Shown here in pieces: positions 26,286 to 34,821 of a DNA stretch of 35,590 nt (position 1 is the stretch's first letter; each line of letters begins with the position of its first letter). The translations under genes and the position numbers were made by a program. The notes below the pieces were generated by a model, which worked only from the letters and a program-made list of their open reading frames with translations, was not told where the DNA came from and did not search any database. This DNA is from Ruegeria haliotis (lineage in GTDB: Bacteria; Pseudomonadota; Alphaproteobacteria; Rhodobacterales; Rhodobacteraceae): contig NZ_JABXWT010000025.1 in assembly GCF_013377785.1 (NCBI RefSeq), forward strand, positions 1 to 35,590. Direction: 5' to 3'.

Positions 26286-26753
26286 TTGAAACATATGCTT
26301 CATTCCGCGGACATAACCATTCTGCGAGAGCTTCAGATCAGTGGCCGCCTGTCCATGCAGGATCTGGCGGAGCGAACGGGCTTGTCTGCTTCGCAATGCT
26401 GGCGGCGAGTGCGTGATCTGGAGGCGGCCGGTGTGGTTTCGGGCTACCGTGCTCAGGTGGCTGCCAAGGCTGTCGGATTGAATGCAATTGCTTATGTCCA
26501 TGTCGCACTGCGCGACCACCAGGAAGACAGCATCTCTGATTTCCTGCGCTTGGTGGAAACCGAACCACAAATCGTGGAATGCGCCTCGATCACCGGGGAT
26601 CATGATTTCATTCTGAAGGTCTATGCCAAAACCCCCGAAGATTTGGAAGTTTTCATCATGCAGCGCCTCTTGAAATCCGGCCTCGTGCGCGACACCCGAA
26701 GCAACTTTGTCTTGCGCCAGACAAAAACACGCGGGCCCCTGCCCATTCTTTAG
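26286..26753 (+). CDS. Lrp/AsnC family transcriptional regulator
   Basis: The protein has 155 residues from a TTG start; an ATG three codons later (MLHSADITILREL) is equally possible. An N-terminal helix-turn-helix (about 5-55, MQDLAERTGLSASQCWRRVRDLEAAGVV) is followed by an effector-binding RAM domain (about 70-145, with ECASITGDHDFILKVYAKTPEDLEVFI). It is divergent from phhA, the usual genetic context of a regulator that activates phenylalanine or tyrosine catabolism. The ligand is probably an aromatic amino acid, by inference from this neighbour. Confidence 0.92.
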   Translation: MKHMLHSADITILRELQISGRLSMQDLAERTGLSASQCWRRVRDLEAAGVVSGYRAQVAAKAVGLNAIAYVHVALRDHQEDSISDFLRLVETEPQIVECASITGDHDFILKVYAKTPEDLEVFIMQRLLKSGLVRDTRSNFVLRQTKTRGPLPIL

Positions 26754-27060
26754 GTGGAACCTGTCTGGTGGCAGATTATCGTTTCCTTAGTTTCAAATAT
26801 CAGCGAAACGATCAGTAGAGCAATCAAACAACGCCCGCGCTCGGATCTGCATGGTCCAGCAACACCGGGACCAGGCGATCTTGGTACAGACCATGGGGAA
26901 CCTCCGGCCCATGGCTCGAAATTGTCTGCAGCGAGGGCGTTTCTCCTCCAGGCGCAGTGTGCCACAAAACGTTCGACGACGCTACCTGAGAGCGGATATC
27001 CCACCAGAGGCTGTAAGACTCCTGCGCTGCCCTCGCTAAAATGCAGCTCTCGTTCTGTGC
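26754..27060. other. Gene-poor stretch after the Lrp regulator
   Basis: Only short open frames occur here, with no ribosome sites and no recognisable product. A basic 62-codon plus-strand frame (26851-27039) could be a decayed fragment, but nothing ties it to a family. Confidence 0.4.
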
Positions 27061-27075
27061 ATGGAAACCGGAAAG

Positions 27076-27471
27076 ATGGATTTCGGCAATCTAGGACTGT
27101 ATTGCGCTGAGTGCGATCCTGAAGTCCACAACTCCCTCGATGGCTATTGTTGGGCATGTTCTTACGGCATGCAAATGGCCGTGAGGGCCGATCGATTTCG
27201 TTTGAGTAACGGCGAAGAACTGCAGCCGGAATACATCGTAACCGTTTGGACATCCCCGAGTTCGTTCGCGAACACTTGTGGGCGTCGCGAACGATTATGG
27301 GCGATCCTACAAATATCTGTAGGTGTTCTCATAACGCTGCATCCCCGCCATTTATTTTGCTCACAAAAATTGAAGACTTTCGCCCACAATATTGCGCGCC
27401 ATTTGCGCATAGGTTTGCACGGTTTTCCCATAACATTGCGGGGTTCGAGAAACGCGTTCAATTGGTGGTAG
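27076..27471 (+). CDS. Doubtful small protein with zinc-ribbon-like cysteines
   Basis: The frame from the ATG at 27076 (GGAAAG just upstream) begins MDFGNLGLYCAECDP and has paired C-x2-C motifs (YCAECD and YCWACS) about 15 residues apart, like a small zinc ribbon. From about 27260 it runs through the noncoding repeat element, so the C-terminal half is almost certainly not native coding sequence. It may be a gene whose end was replaced by insertion of the repeat, or chance. Function unknown. Confidence 0.28.
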   Translation: MDFGNLGLYCAECDPEVHNSLDGYCWACSYGMQMAVRADRFRLSNGEELQPEYIVTVWTSPSSFANTCGRRERLWAILQISVGVLITLHPRHLFCSQKLKTFAHNIARHLRIGLHGFPITLRGSRNAFNWW

Positions 27472-27610
27472 TCACTGCACATCTTCTTCAACTAAAACTG
27501 GGCGCCTCTCAATCAAGAGTGTATTCAGATTGGAAATATTCCACCCTGATCACAGGGAAGCAGCTCATTCGCGGGCTTGTGATAGATCCCCGCTTCAAGA
27601 ATGGATATAG
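27260..27610 (+). repeat. Repeat element copy A: mirrored arrays of 17-bp sites around a palindrome
   Basis: Six related 17-bp sites are visible. Two are in one orientation (27268-27284 GCGAACACTTGTGGGCG, 27287-27303 GCGAACGATTATGGGCG). Then comes the palindrome CCTACAaatatcTGTAGG (27306-27323). Four sites in the opposite orientation follow: about 27326-27342, 27381-27397 CGCCCACAATATTGCGC, 27404-27420 TGCGCATAGGTTTGCAC and 27425-27441. The whole stretch aligns, with divergence, to 33410-33770 in the same orientation. The conserved architecture suggests protein-binding DNA or the end of a mobile element. Confidence 0.75.
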
Positions 27611-27695
27611 CCGTAACCGCTAGGTGAGCGCGTCCAAAACTGGCTCGCTCACTTTGCTTGGTATTGCCTGTCACCATGGAGTTAGCAGCGATGTA

Positions 27696-28802
27696 CTATT
27701 CCGCGGCGACCGCTTCCTCTTCCAGCGACGGGTAATCGGTGTACCCTTTTTCGTTGCCGCCGTAGAGAGTACTTGGATCGAGCTCGTTCAGCGCGACGTC
27801 TTTCTCCAGCCGGTTGACAAGATCCGGGTTGGAAATAAACGGCCGGCCAAAGGCCACCAGATCGACGGCTCCAGTTTCAACCGCTTCAATCGCCATTTCC
27901 CGGTCGTAAGCGTTGTTGCCCATTTTCGCACCCTCAAACAATTCATAGAGCGCCTTCAGATCGCCACCTTCCGGAATATCGCGCGGGCCTCCGGTCTGTC
28001 CTTCCACGAGATGGAGATAGGCCAGCCCATAGCCATTCAGCAATTTGACCGCATGGGTGAATGTCGCCTGCGGGTCGCTGTCGGAGATGTTGTTGGCGTC
28101 CGAGAATGGGCTGAGGCGGACACCAACGCGGTCGGCGCCCCAGACATCGACAACCACGTCCATGACCTCTTTCAGGAACCGTGCTCTATTCTCGACAGGA
28201 CCGCCGTATTCGTCTTCACGCTTGTTGGATTCGTCCCGCAGGAATTGATCGATAAGGTATCCGTTGGCTGCGTGGACCTCGACACCGTCGAAACCGGCCT
28301 CTTTGGCGTTTTCCGCGGCCCTCCGGTAGTCCGCAACGATGCCAGCAATTTCTTCGATGGCCAGAGCCCGCGGTTCAGATGTTTCAACAAATTGCTCACC
28401 ATCAAACGTCTTGGCCTTAGCTCCAATTGCGGATGGTGCAACAGGGGCGCCACTATCCTGCTGCAAGCTGAAATGCGAAATCCGGCCCACATGCCAAAGC
28501 TGGATTACAATCTTCCCGTCCTTGGCATGGACGGCTTCAGTCACTTTTTTCCAGCCGTCGATCTGCGCTTCGGAATAAATGCCGGGCGTCCAGGCATAGC
28601 CTTTGCCTTGGGGCGAGATTTGCGATGCTTCCGTGATGATCAGACCAGCACCTGCCCGCTGCGTGTAGTACTTGGCGTGCAATTCATGGACACTGTCATC
28701 CTCGGCTCTTGCCCGGTTGCGGGTCAGTGGCGCCATGACAATGCGGTTTTTTAGCTCGATTGCACCAGCTTTGATGCCGGAGAACAGTTTTTCATCAGCC
28801 AT
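27696..28802 (-). CDS. nemA: Old yellow enzyme family alkene reductase (NemA-like)
   Basis: The protein has 368 residues, a standard length for the family. It is an FMN-dependent TIM barrel that reduces activated C=C bonds (enones, maleimides, nitro-compounds) with NAD(P)H. Motifs are MAPLTRNRA near the start, IQLWHVGRISH, the substrate-binding VEVHAANGYLIDQFLRD (His and Asn three apart, Tyr close by) and the phosphate site LVAFGRPFISNPDL. An AGGAAG ribosome site supports the start. It lies downstream of a TetR gene on the same strand, separated by a palindrome-bearing gap, which suggests electrophile-induced derepression like nemR-nemA. Confidence 0.93.
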   Translation of the reverse strand: MADEKLFSGIKAGAIELKNRIVMAPLTRNRARAEDDSVHELHAKYYTQRAGAGLIITEASQISPQGKGYAWTPGIYSEAQIDGWKKVTEAVHAKDGKIVIQLWHVGRISHFSLQQDSGAPVAPSAIGAKAKTFDGEQFVETSEPRALAIEEIAGIVADYRRAAENAKEAGFDGVEVHAANGYLIDQFLRDESNKREDEYGGPVENRARFLKEVMDVVVDVWGADRVGVRLSPFSDANNISDSDPQATFTHAVKLLNGYGLAYLHLVEGQTGGPRDIPEGGDLKALYELFEGAKMGNNAYDREMAIEAVETGAVDLVAFGRPFISNPDLVNRLEKDVALNELDPSTLYGGNEKGYTDYPSLEEEAVAAE

Positions 28803-28838
28803 TGCTGCTTCCTTCTTTGGTAAACTTCGTTCAGATAT

Positions 28839-28860
28839 TATTGGACCAATTAGTCCAATA
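28839..28860. promoter_or_regulatory. Palindromic operator upstream of the alkene reductase
   Basis: TATTGGAC (28839-28846) and GTCCAATA (28853-28860) form a perfect 8-bp inverted repeat with a 6-bp spacer. It lies between the TetR gene and the reductase start, 37 bp from the ATG, as expected for a TetR-type operator. Confidence 0.72.
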
Positions 28861-28924
28861 TTAGGGTCACTGTCTCTTGATTGAGTTTGTGTTAGGTTTC
28901 ATTTCCTTATGGCGGCGGGAGGCC

Positions 28925-29521
28925 TTATGGCGAAATCACCAACCGGGCTTGTTTCAGGGTTTGCGATATCTGCTCGGCGGGAACGCCCGCCTTGCGTAAG
29001 GCCAGCGTGCCGATTGCAAGGGAGGCATAGGCGCGTGCCTTATCGAGGGCCTGACCCGGATCAGAAGGCTCAAGCGCTCTCGCAATAATCTCGTCAATAC
29101 TCTCCAAATGCTGCCGCCCGAGAGCCGCCACTTCATCATCATGAGGAGCAAGCTCCGTAAGGCAATTGATCAGCATGCAGCCGTCACGACCGCCTTGCGG
29201 GTTCGCCAAAGCTTTCATTATCGCACCAACGGGGTCATCTCCGCCCGCATCTGCAACGTCACGCAGAGTTTTCAAACCACGCCTTGAATAGTGCCTGAGG
29301 GCTTTGTGAAACAAAGCCTGCTTGTTGCCGAACGTTCCATAGAAGCTGGACCGGCTCAAACCCATGGCCTTTGTCAGATCATCCACAGATGCGGTCTCGT
29401 AGCCCTTGTGCCAAAAAACGCACAAGGCTTTCTCCAAAGCCTCAGCTTCGTCAAAGGCGCGAGGCCTACCCGGGCCTGCGGGTGATTTGATGTCGCCATT
29501 TAGGAGAGTTTTTTTGCTCAT
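28925..29521 (-). CDS. TetR/AcrR family transcriptional regulator
   Basis: The protein has 198 residues from the ATG at 29521 (MSKKTLLNGD); the frame extends to 29659 but the added segment is not TetR-like. The helix-turn-helix is clear (ALEKALCVFWHKGYETASVDDLTKAMGLSRSSFYGTFGNKQALF, about residues 27-72), followed by a helical ligand domain. A single Cys (CMLINCL region) could sense electrophiles, as described for NemR-type repressors, but this is only a possibility. It is encoded directly upstream of the alkene reductase it likely represses through the 28839-28860 palindrome. Confidence 0.9.
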   Translation of the reverse strand: MSKKTLLNGDIKSPAGPGRPRAFDEAEALEKALCVFWHKGYETASVDDLTKAMGLSRSSFYGTFGNKQALFHKALRHYSRRGLKTLRDVADAGGDDPVGAIMKALANPQGGRDGCMLINCLTELAPHDDEVAALGRQHLESIDEIIARALEPSDPGQALDKARAYASLAIGTLALRKAGVPAEQISQTLKQARLVISP

Positions 29522-30090
29522 GCGTATGATTTGGAATGATTGGTCCAGAAATTCAAGATGGCGGTGGGGAATTTTTGGAGTGATCAATCCGTATTGTGAC
29601 CAGAGAAAGGAGTTTAGGTCGGTAGAAATGCAAAACCTCCCCATCGCGCTTGGTGTCACGCCAATCTTAGGATCGGGACCTTTTGTCTTTTTGCGGGAGT
29701 GTCAGAAGAAGAGGATCGTGATCGTAGAAAAGAGAGTTCACCCTCGGTATTAGTTTCCAACACTGGACAGATTGACTGGTGGCTTTGTCCAATACGTTAA
29801 TGTTGATCACTCACAAACCAAAGATCGGTTCGGTAGATCCATGGCCAATGCCTTCAGCTTGTGAAGATTGCTACCCCAATGGGTAACAAAGCCACGAATT
29901 CTGAACTGGTTTTACGAGCACAAAACGGCGGGCCATCGTAAGCAAACCAACAATAATTTCAGCGCGCTAGGTTAAAATAGCGAGGTTAGCTGAAGTTAAG
30001 TTTGCCCAATGTGAACTTCTTAACTTTGGCTAGTACGATTTTTTGGCAGTATCGTTTCATGAGTTGTTAGTGAGTTCAGTGAGTAAGTAG
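29522..30090. other. Gene-free stretch upstream of the TetR gene
   Basis: About 570 bp with no supported gene. Half-operator-like words related to the TTGGAC/GTCCAA palindrome occur near 29539-29546 (ATTGGTCC) and 29789-29795 (GTCCAAT), so the TetR gene may be autoregulated. The rest (29800-30090) is AT-rich with no clear structure. Confidence 0.35.
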
Positions 30091-30510
30091 ATGTATTTGC
30101 ATAATTTCGAGGGACATTGTTGCGCGGTCAATGACATCCGGATGGATGATTTTGCACGTGAGTATCCGTTGCTGGACGATGCCGGCGTACACGCACAATG
30201 GCAGAAGGGCTCCTGGCAGATCACGCGGATAGCCGACATCTGGACACGAACCGGGAAGGTACTTTCTTTGCCTTACAATGGGGCCAACGCCTATCCATCT
30301 TTCCAGTTTGCTGAGGATGGAACCCCGCTTCCTTTGATGGAAAAAGTGTTGAAAGCCCTGCCACGTGAAATGACCCCGTGGCAATGCGCGTTCTGGTTAA
30401 CCTCACCCAAATTGGAACTCGGTGGGGAAAGCCCGGCAATTCGCATTCAGACCGGCGATGACTGCATAGTCGATATCGCAGGCGAAGCTGGTGGTCTGAT
30501 GGCAGCTTAG
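30091..30510 (+). CDS. Antitoxin-like protein with possible MbcA/ParS-type toxin-binding C-terminus
   Basis: The protein has 139 residues. The N-terminal half is unfamiliar (MYLHNFEGHCCAVNDIRMDDFAREYPLLD). The second half reads YPSFQFAEDGTPLPLMEKVLKAL, then TPWQCAFWLTSPKLELGGESPAIRI. It resembles the xre-MbcA-ParS (DUF2384) toxin-binding fold, where a tryptophan-containing helix precedes the LGG and an acidic tail. No RES-domain toxin gene is adjacent, so it is an orphan here. Assignment is by pattern memory only; it may be an uncharacterised regulator. Confidence 0.55.
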   Translation: MYLHNFEGHCCAVNDIRMDDFAREYPLLDDAGVHAQWQKGSWQITRIADIWTRTGKVLSLPYNGANAYPSFQFAEDGTPLPLMEKVLKALPREMTPWQCAFWLTSPKLELGGESPAIRIQTGDDCIVDIAGEAGGLMAA

Positions 30511-30815
30511 TGTCAGCTTTTGGTCACTCATACGTCGTACAGCATCTGGCAAATTCGTGTCACCCCTGCTTTTTCTGCCTCCGGCAAAAATAGCGAGATC
30601 AAATCACTCAAATGTCCGTTCTCTTCTGAGGGTTCAGAGACAATACCAAGCAGCCCATCCATAAATAAGAATGGCTAAGAGCATACTGAAATACGGGTAC
30701 TAACTAGGTCTTCGCATATCGATACCCGTTGGAGAACCTCTCCTGAGTATTTTGCGGCGAAGACATCGAGGACTACACGCTCCGATTTATTGAAAAGCGT
30801 GAAAGAAACACGGTC
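30511..30815. other. Spacer before the hsdR remnant
   Basis: No gene is supported. In the frame of the hsdR remnant the reading is open back to about 30747 after a TGA (30744-30746), but those residues do not look like the HsdR nuclease domain. The truncation junction probably lies around 30750-30840. Confidence 0.4.
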
Positions 30816-33272
30816 TTGGCACCCTTGGTACCGAATGTTCTTGAACATGATACCATCTCGTTCAGCGACACGAACTGCGTCTTCACCCATGAGGTGTCGA
30901 TGGCCACCAAGCTGGCAGGCAAGAGCACATTCTTCCTGCCGTTCAACAAGGGTGATGGCCACGGCAAGGGCAACCCGATCAACCCAGTGGGCCATAAAAC
31001 TGCATATCTGTGGGAAGAGGTGCTGGAGAAGCGGTCCCTGACCAACATCATCGAGCACTTTGCAAAGATGGTGGAGGAAGAGAACAAGGAGACCGGCAAG
31101 AAGACCAAGACCCTGTTCTTCCCTCGTTACCACCAGTTGGACGTGGTGCGGCAGGTGCTCAGTGACGTGAAATCCAACGGGGTGGGCCAGCGGTATCTGA
31201 CCCAGCACTCAGCGGGCTCGGGTAAGTCGAACTCTATCACTTGGCTCGGGTATCAGCTGATCGAAACCTACAATGCCGAGGGTACAGCCAACATCTTTGA
31301 CAGCGTGATTGTCGTCACGGATCGGCGGGTGCTGGTCAAGCAGTTAAAGGATAACATCCGGGCGTTCTCAGAGGTGAAGAACGTCGTCGCCCATGCCTAC
31401 GACTCGGCTGAGTTGAAAAATGCGTTGGAGAACGGCAAGAAGCTGATTATCACCACGATCCAGAAATTCCCTTAGATTTTAGATGGCATCTCCGATCTCT
31501 CCGACCGTAAGTTCGCGGTGATCATCGACGAGGTCCATTCCTCCCAGTCCGGCAGTGCCGCCGACAAGATGAACGAAGCCATTAGCGGCGGTGGTGACGA
31601 GGAAGAGCCAGAAGACCTGCAAGATAAAGTCCTCGCAGCTATGGCCCGTCGGAAGATGGGCAACAATGCCTCATTTTTTGCTTTCACGGCGACACCGAAG
31701 AACACCACCCTTGAACGCTTCGGTCGGCAGAACGCTGAAGGAAAGTTCTTACCGTTCCATCTCTATTCGATGAAACAGGCCATTGAGGAACAGTTCATTC
31801 TCGATGTGCTGAAGAACTACACCACCTACAAGAGCTACTACGAGCTTCAGAAATCCATCGAGGATAACCCGGAGTTCAACACAAAGAAGGCCCAGGGCAA
31901 GCTGCGGGCCTATGTCGAGGCACATCCAGACACGATCAAGACCAAAGCTGCGATCATGCTCGACCACTTCCGTGATAACGTAGTTCGGCCCAAGAAACTG
32001 AAGGGCAAAGCACGGGCCATGGTGGTCACCCGTAACATCGAGTCCGCCATTCGGTATTACCTTGCCATCAGAGAGGCCTTGAACGCCGTAGGGAGCCCGT
32101 ACAAGGCAGTAGTGGCCTTCACCGGCAAGAAGCTGGTTGACGGAGTAGAGCACACCGAGGACAGCCTTAACGGCTTCCCAGGCAACGATATCGCCAAGAA
32201 GTTCAAAGATGACGGGTATCGCATCCTGGTCGTGGCCAACAAATTTCTCACAGGCTTCGATGAGCCGATGCTGACCACCATGTATGTGGACAAGAAGTTG
32301 CAGGGTGTTTTGGCGGTACAGGCCCTGTCACGGCTCAACCGGTCCAACAAAAAGCTGGGTAAGGAAGAGACCTTCATCCTTGATTTCCACAACACGGTTG
32401 AGGAAATCAAGGATGCATTCGATCCCTTCTTCACCTCGACGGCTTTGAGCCAGCCAACCGATGTGAACGTCTTACATGATCTAAAAGATCACGTCGATGA
32501 CAGCGGCATATATGAATGGGGCGAGGTGGTTCAATTCAATGAACTATTTTTTGATGGCTTAGACGCAGATCAGCTTTCACCAATTCTGGATACGGCTGCT
32601 GGCCGTTTCGACGAGCTAGATGATGAAGAGAAAATCGACATCAAGATTAAGGCTAAGCAGTTCGTGAAAATCTACGCCCAAGTGGCCTGTATCATCCAGT
32701 TTGCCAATGCGGACTGGGAGATGTTGCACTGGTTCCTGAAGTTCCTCATCCCTGAAATGAAGATTAAAGACAAGGATCAGGATGAAATTGATGGTCTCAT
32801 GGAGAGTGTTGATCTAACCACCTACGGTCTGGAACGTGTTAAGATTGGTCACACTATCGGCCTGGATGACTCTGGCAGTGAGATTGATCCACCAAATCCA
32901 AATCCCCGAGTTGGTCACGATGACCCAGAAAAAGACCCTTTAGACATGATCGTTGCCGCCTTCAACGAACGCTATTTCAATGGCTGGGATGCAACACCGG
33001 AGGAGCAAAGAATCAAGCTGATCAACATCCTCAACCACGCAATGAGCGAGCCTGCATTTCAGAACAAGGTTGTATCCAACCCTGACGAACAAAACCGACG
33101 CATCGCCAGTGAAGCACTATTTGAAAAAGCAATGCGCAACGAACGTCGGCGTGAAATCGACCTTTACAAGAAGTACGCCTCAGATGACGATTTCAAATCA
33201 GGTCTTCACGAAGCTCTCATGCGCATGATGGAACAGGTTCTGAAGTCAGGAGACCACAGACCCGTAGGATAA
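30816..33272 (+). pseudogene. hsdR: Type I restriction enzyme R subunit remnant (5' truncated, one amber codon)
   Basis: The reading is in one frame except for a single TAG (31473-31475) replacing the codon after QKFP, where family members usually carry an aromatic residue. Before the stop come AGKSTFFLPFNKG, PRYHQLDVVRQ and Walker A HSAGSGKSNS. After it come the helicase motifs IIDEVHSSQSG (DEVH box), FAFTATPKN, and the motif V/VI region (ANKFLTGFDEPML, QALSRLNR), then the C-terminal helical domain. About 820 codons remain of the usual 1,000 or more: the N-terminal PD-(D/E)XK nuclease part is missing. No hsdM or hsdS is present. It is a decayed defence gene; suppression of the amber would still give no nuclease. 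Confidence 0.9.
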
Positions 33273-33409
33273 ACTTAGTGGTTTGTTGAGCTCACCAATG
33301 CGCAAAACTCACCGGAAACACACACCTGCACCTCTATCCTTGCCTTAAGTTTAGAACTCAGGACTCACCCAATAGAAGAAATGGTATCGGCACTCTGCAC
33401 CTCTGAGTT
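33273..33409. other. Spacer between hsdR remnant and repeat copy B
   Basis: No gene or terminator is seen directly after the hsdR stop. Confidence 0.4.
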
Positions 33410-33770
33410 GAAATCGTGCAAACTAATGCGCAAATCATGCAGACTTATGGGGTACGTGCAGGCTTGTGCGCGTCCCTACAAATACTGTAGGGGTGCGCAC
33501 AACGCTGCATTGCCTTCATTGATTTTGTTTAGAAATTTCGCCCATTCTCGCCCATAATCTTGCGCGGCATTTGCGCATAAGCTTGCACGATTTTCCCATA
33601 ACTTTGCGCGGTTCTACATAGTCGCTCAATTGATGGTAGTTTCTGCGCCACTTCTTCAACTTTGAAGCATTATACCTCAATCATAAGTGCAGTCTAAGTG
33701 GTAAAATTCAACCTTTATCTGAAGGACGAAACTCATTTGTGAGGTTGTGGCAGGGCCCCTTCAACATCTA
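33410..33770 (+). repeat. Repeat element copy B: mirrored arrays of 17-bp sites around a palindrome
   Basis: Three sites in one orientation (33415-33431 CGTGCAAACTAATGCGC, 33436-33452, 33455-33471 CGTGCAGGCTTGTGCGC) precede the palindrome CCCTACAaatacTGTAGGG (33474-33492). Four in the opposite orientation follow (33494-33510, 33549-33565 CGCCCATAATCTTGCGC, 33572-33588 TGCGCATAAGCTTGCAC, 33593-33609 TTCCCATAACTTTGCGC). The last three start 23 and 21 bp apart, identical to the spacing of the corresponding sites in copy A. No terminal inverted repeats or target duplications were recognised by eye. Confidence 0.75.
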
Positions 33771-34028
33771 CCGGGGCGGCTCGCTGTTCATGACGTTCGC
33801 CGCAATAGCAAAGTCACTCGCAGGGCAACCCGAATGTTTCCGCCCACTCGTCGGACGACAAGTTGCTTGTGATTAGTTGGGGATGTACTGGCGTCGTTAA
33901 TTAGCCAACCGATCAAGACCCGCTTCTTGTTATTGCCAATTACTGCGCACTGGCCAATGACAACAATCGGTGTTGCGGAGCGGGTCTTATTCTCTTCTGT
34001 CAGCCCCTCGACTCTTAAGCCCGGGAAC
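33771..34028. other. Gap between repeat copy B and the NIPSNAP gene
   Basis: A minus-strand frame (33788-34060) is open here and overlaps the end of the NIPSNAP gene in another frame. It has no family resemblance or ribosome site, so no gene is called. Confidence 0.35.
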
Positions 34029-34361
34029 TCAGAGGGAAACGCCACCGCTGAAATTCTCAAACCCGTCTGTTGTTTCAGTTACATCCGCCTCGAAGTGGAG
34101 AATTAATGGCATTACCAAGGGCTCAATGTGCTTGTTCCATATGGGTCCCTTGTAAAAACCATCTTTTGTCATGTCTCGCTCCTCGAGCGACGAGAATGCC
34201 CGCATCCAGTGGACTTTGTCAGGATTGTCCAGATCCCGCAGAGGGCCAAAGACCAGCATCCCGGCGTCGCGCAGTGCAACACGGTTCTCCTGCTCAAAGA
34301 ACTCGATAAACTCCTCGCGACGTCCGGGTTTTAGTGTGTAGCGACGAACTTCGATAATCAT
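34029..34361 (-). CDS. NIPSNAP family protein
   Basis: The protein has 110 residues, the usual size of a single NIPSNAP (dimeric alpha-beta barrel) domain. Typical features are the start MIIEVRRYTLKPGRREEFIEFFEQ, the central LRDLDNPDKVHWMRAFSSLEERD, and FYKGPIWN. Members are small cytoplasmic proteins, some related to monooxygenases, without a settled function. It is alone, close to the repeat element, with no operon partner. Confidence 0.87.
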   Translation of the reverse strand: MIIEVRRYTLKPGRREEFIEFFEQENRVALRDAGMLVFGPLRDLDNPDKVHWMRAFSSLEERDMTKDGFYKGPIWNKHIEPLVMPLILHFEADVTETTDGFENFSGGVSL

Positions 34362-34821
34362 GTGTGCAACCTGTTCGCTCAGAAAGTTCTCTTGGGGGAA
34401 GTCTGTTGAGATTGATCCTTACCGTACCACTTAACGTACTCATTTGTGATACTAGGAACTCAGAACTTCCTGGGTTTCCGCACCCACGTCAATCTTGATA
34501 ACCCATGATATCTCCCTCCGCATTATGGATGTGGTTGATACTAAATCTCTGTAGAAGTCCGCCAAGTTCGAACAAAGTCTGTCCAGACCCACTAGCCATC
34601 GATTGACCGAAACAACGGATCTTGCCGCATATGAATTTCATACGTCGAATTTCGGGGCGATGCCGCATGCATTTTCTTGATGAATCCGGTCGAACATCCG
34701 ACTGCCTCCAGCCGAGGTGACCGAGCCAAAGACGCCTCTTCCTTCGAGTGCCTATTCTAAATGAAATCAGTATATTATCCAGAATCTGTACAACTCCAAA
34801 AGCGTCAATCTTGAGTGTGAA
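34362..34821. other. Gene-free stretch between NIPSNAP and alpha/beta hydrolase
   Basis: About 460 bp without a supported gene. A short inverted repeat AGGAA/TTCCT (around 34453-34471) is the only structure noticed. The promoter of the NIPSNAP gene must be in the left part. Confidence 0.4.

Noticed and set aside
26851..27039. 62-codon basic plus-strand frame, possible transposase fragment
   Set aside because: No recognisable transposase motif or ribosome site; could be chance.
27260..27610. CRISPR array
   Set aside because: Repeats are only 17 bp, in both orientations, with 2-6 bp gaps and uneven spacing; no cas genes are present.
27624..28754. 376-codon plus-strand open frame opposite nemA
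   Set aside because: The old yellow enzyme on the minus strand is unmistakable; this is its shadow.
30675..31208. 177-codon minus-strand frame over the hsdR remnant start
   Set aside because: Overlaps the conserved HsdR segment in antisense; no family resemblance.
27260..33770. Repeat pair as the two ends of a Tn7-like transposon
   Set aside because: The copies are direct, not inverted, relative to each other, and no transposase genes lie between them. Array architecture alone is not enough.
33788..34060. 90-codon minus-strand frame next to the NIPSNAP gene
   Set aside because: Overlaps the NIPSNAP 3' end in another frame, without a ribosome site or family features.
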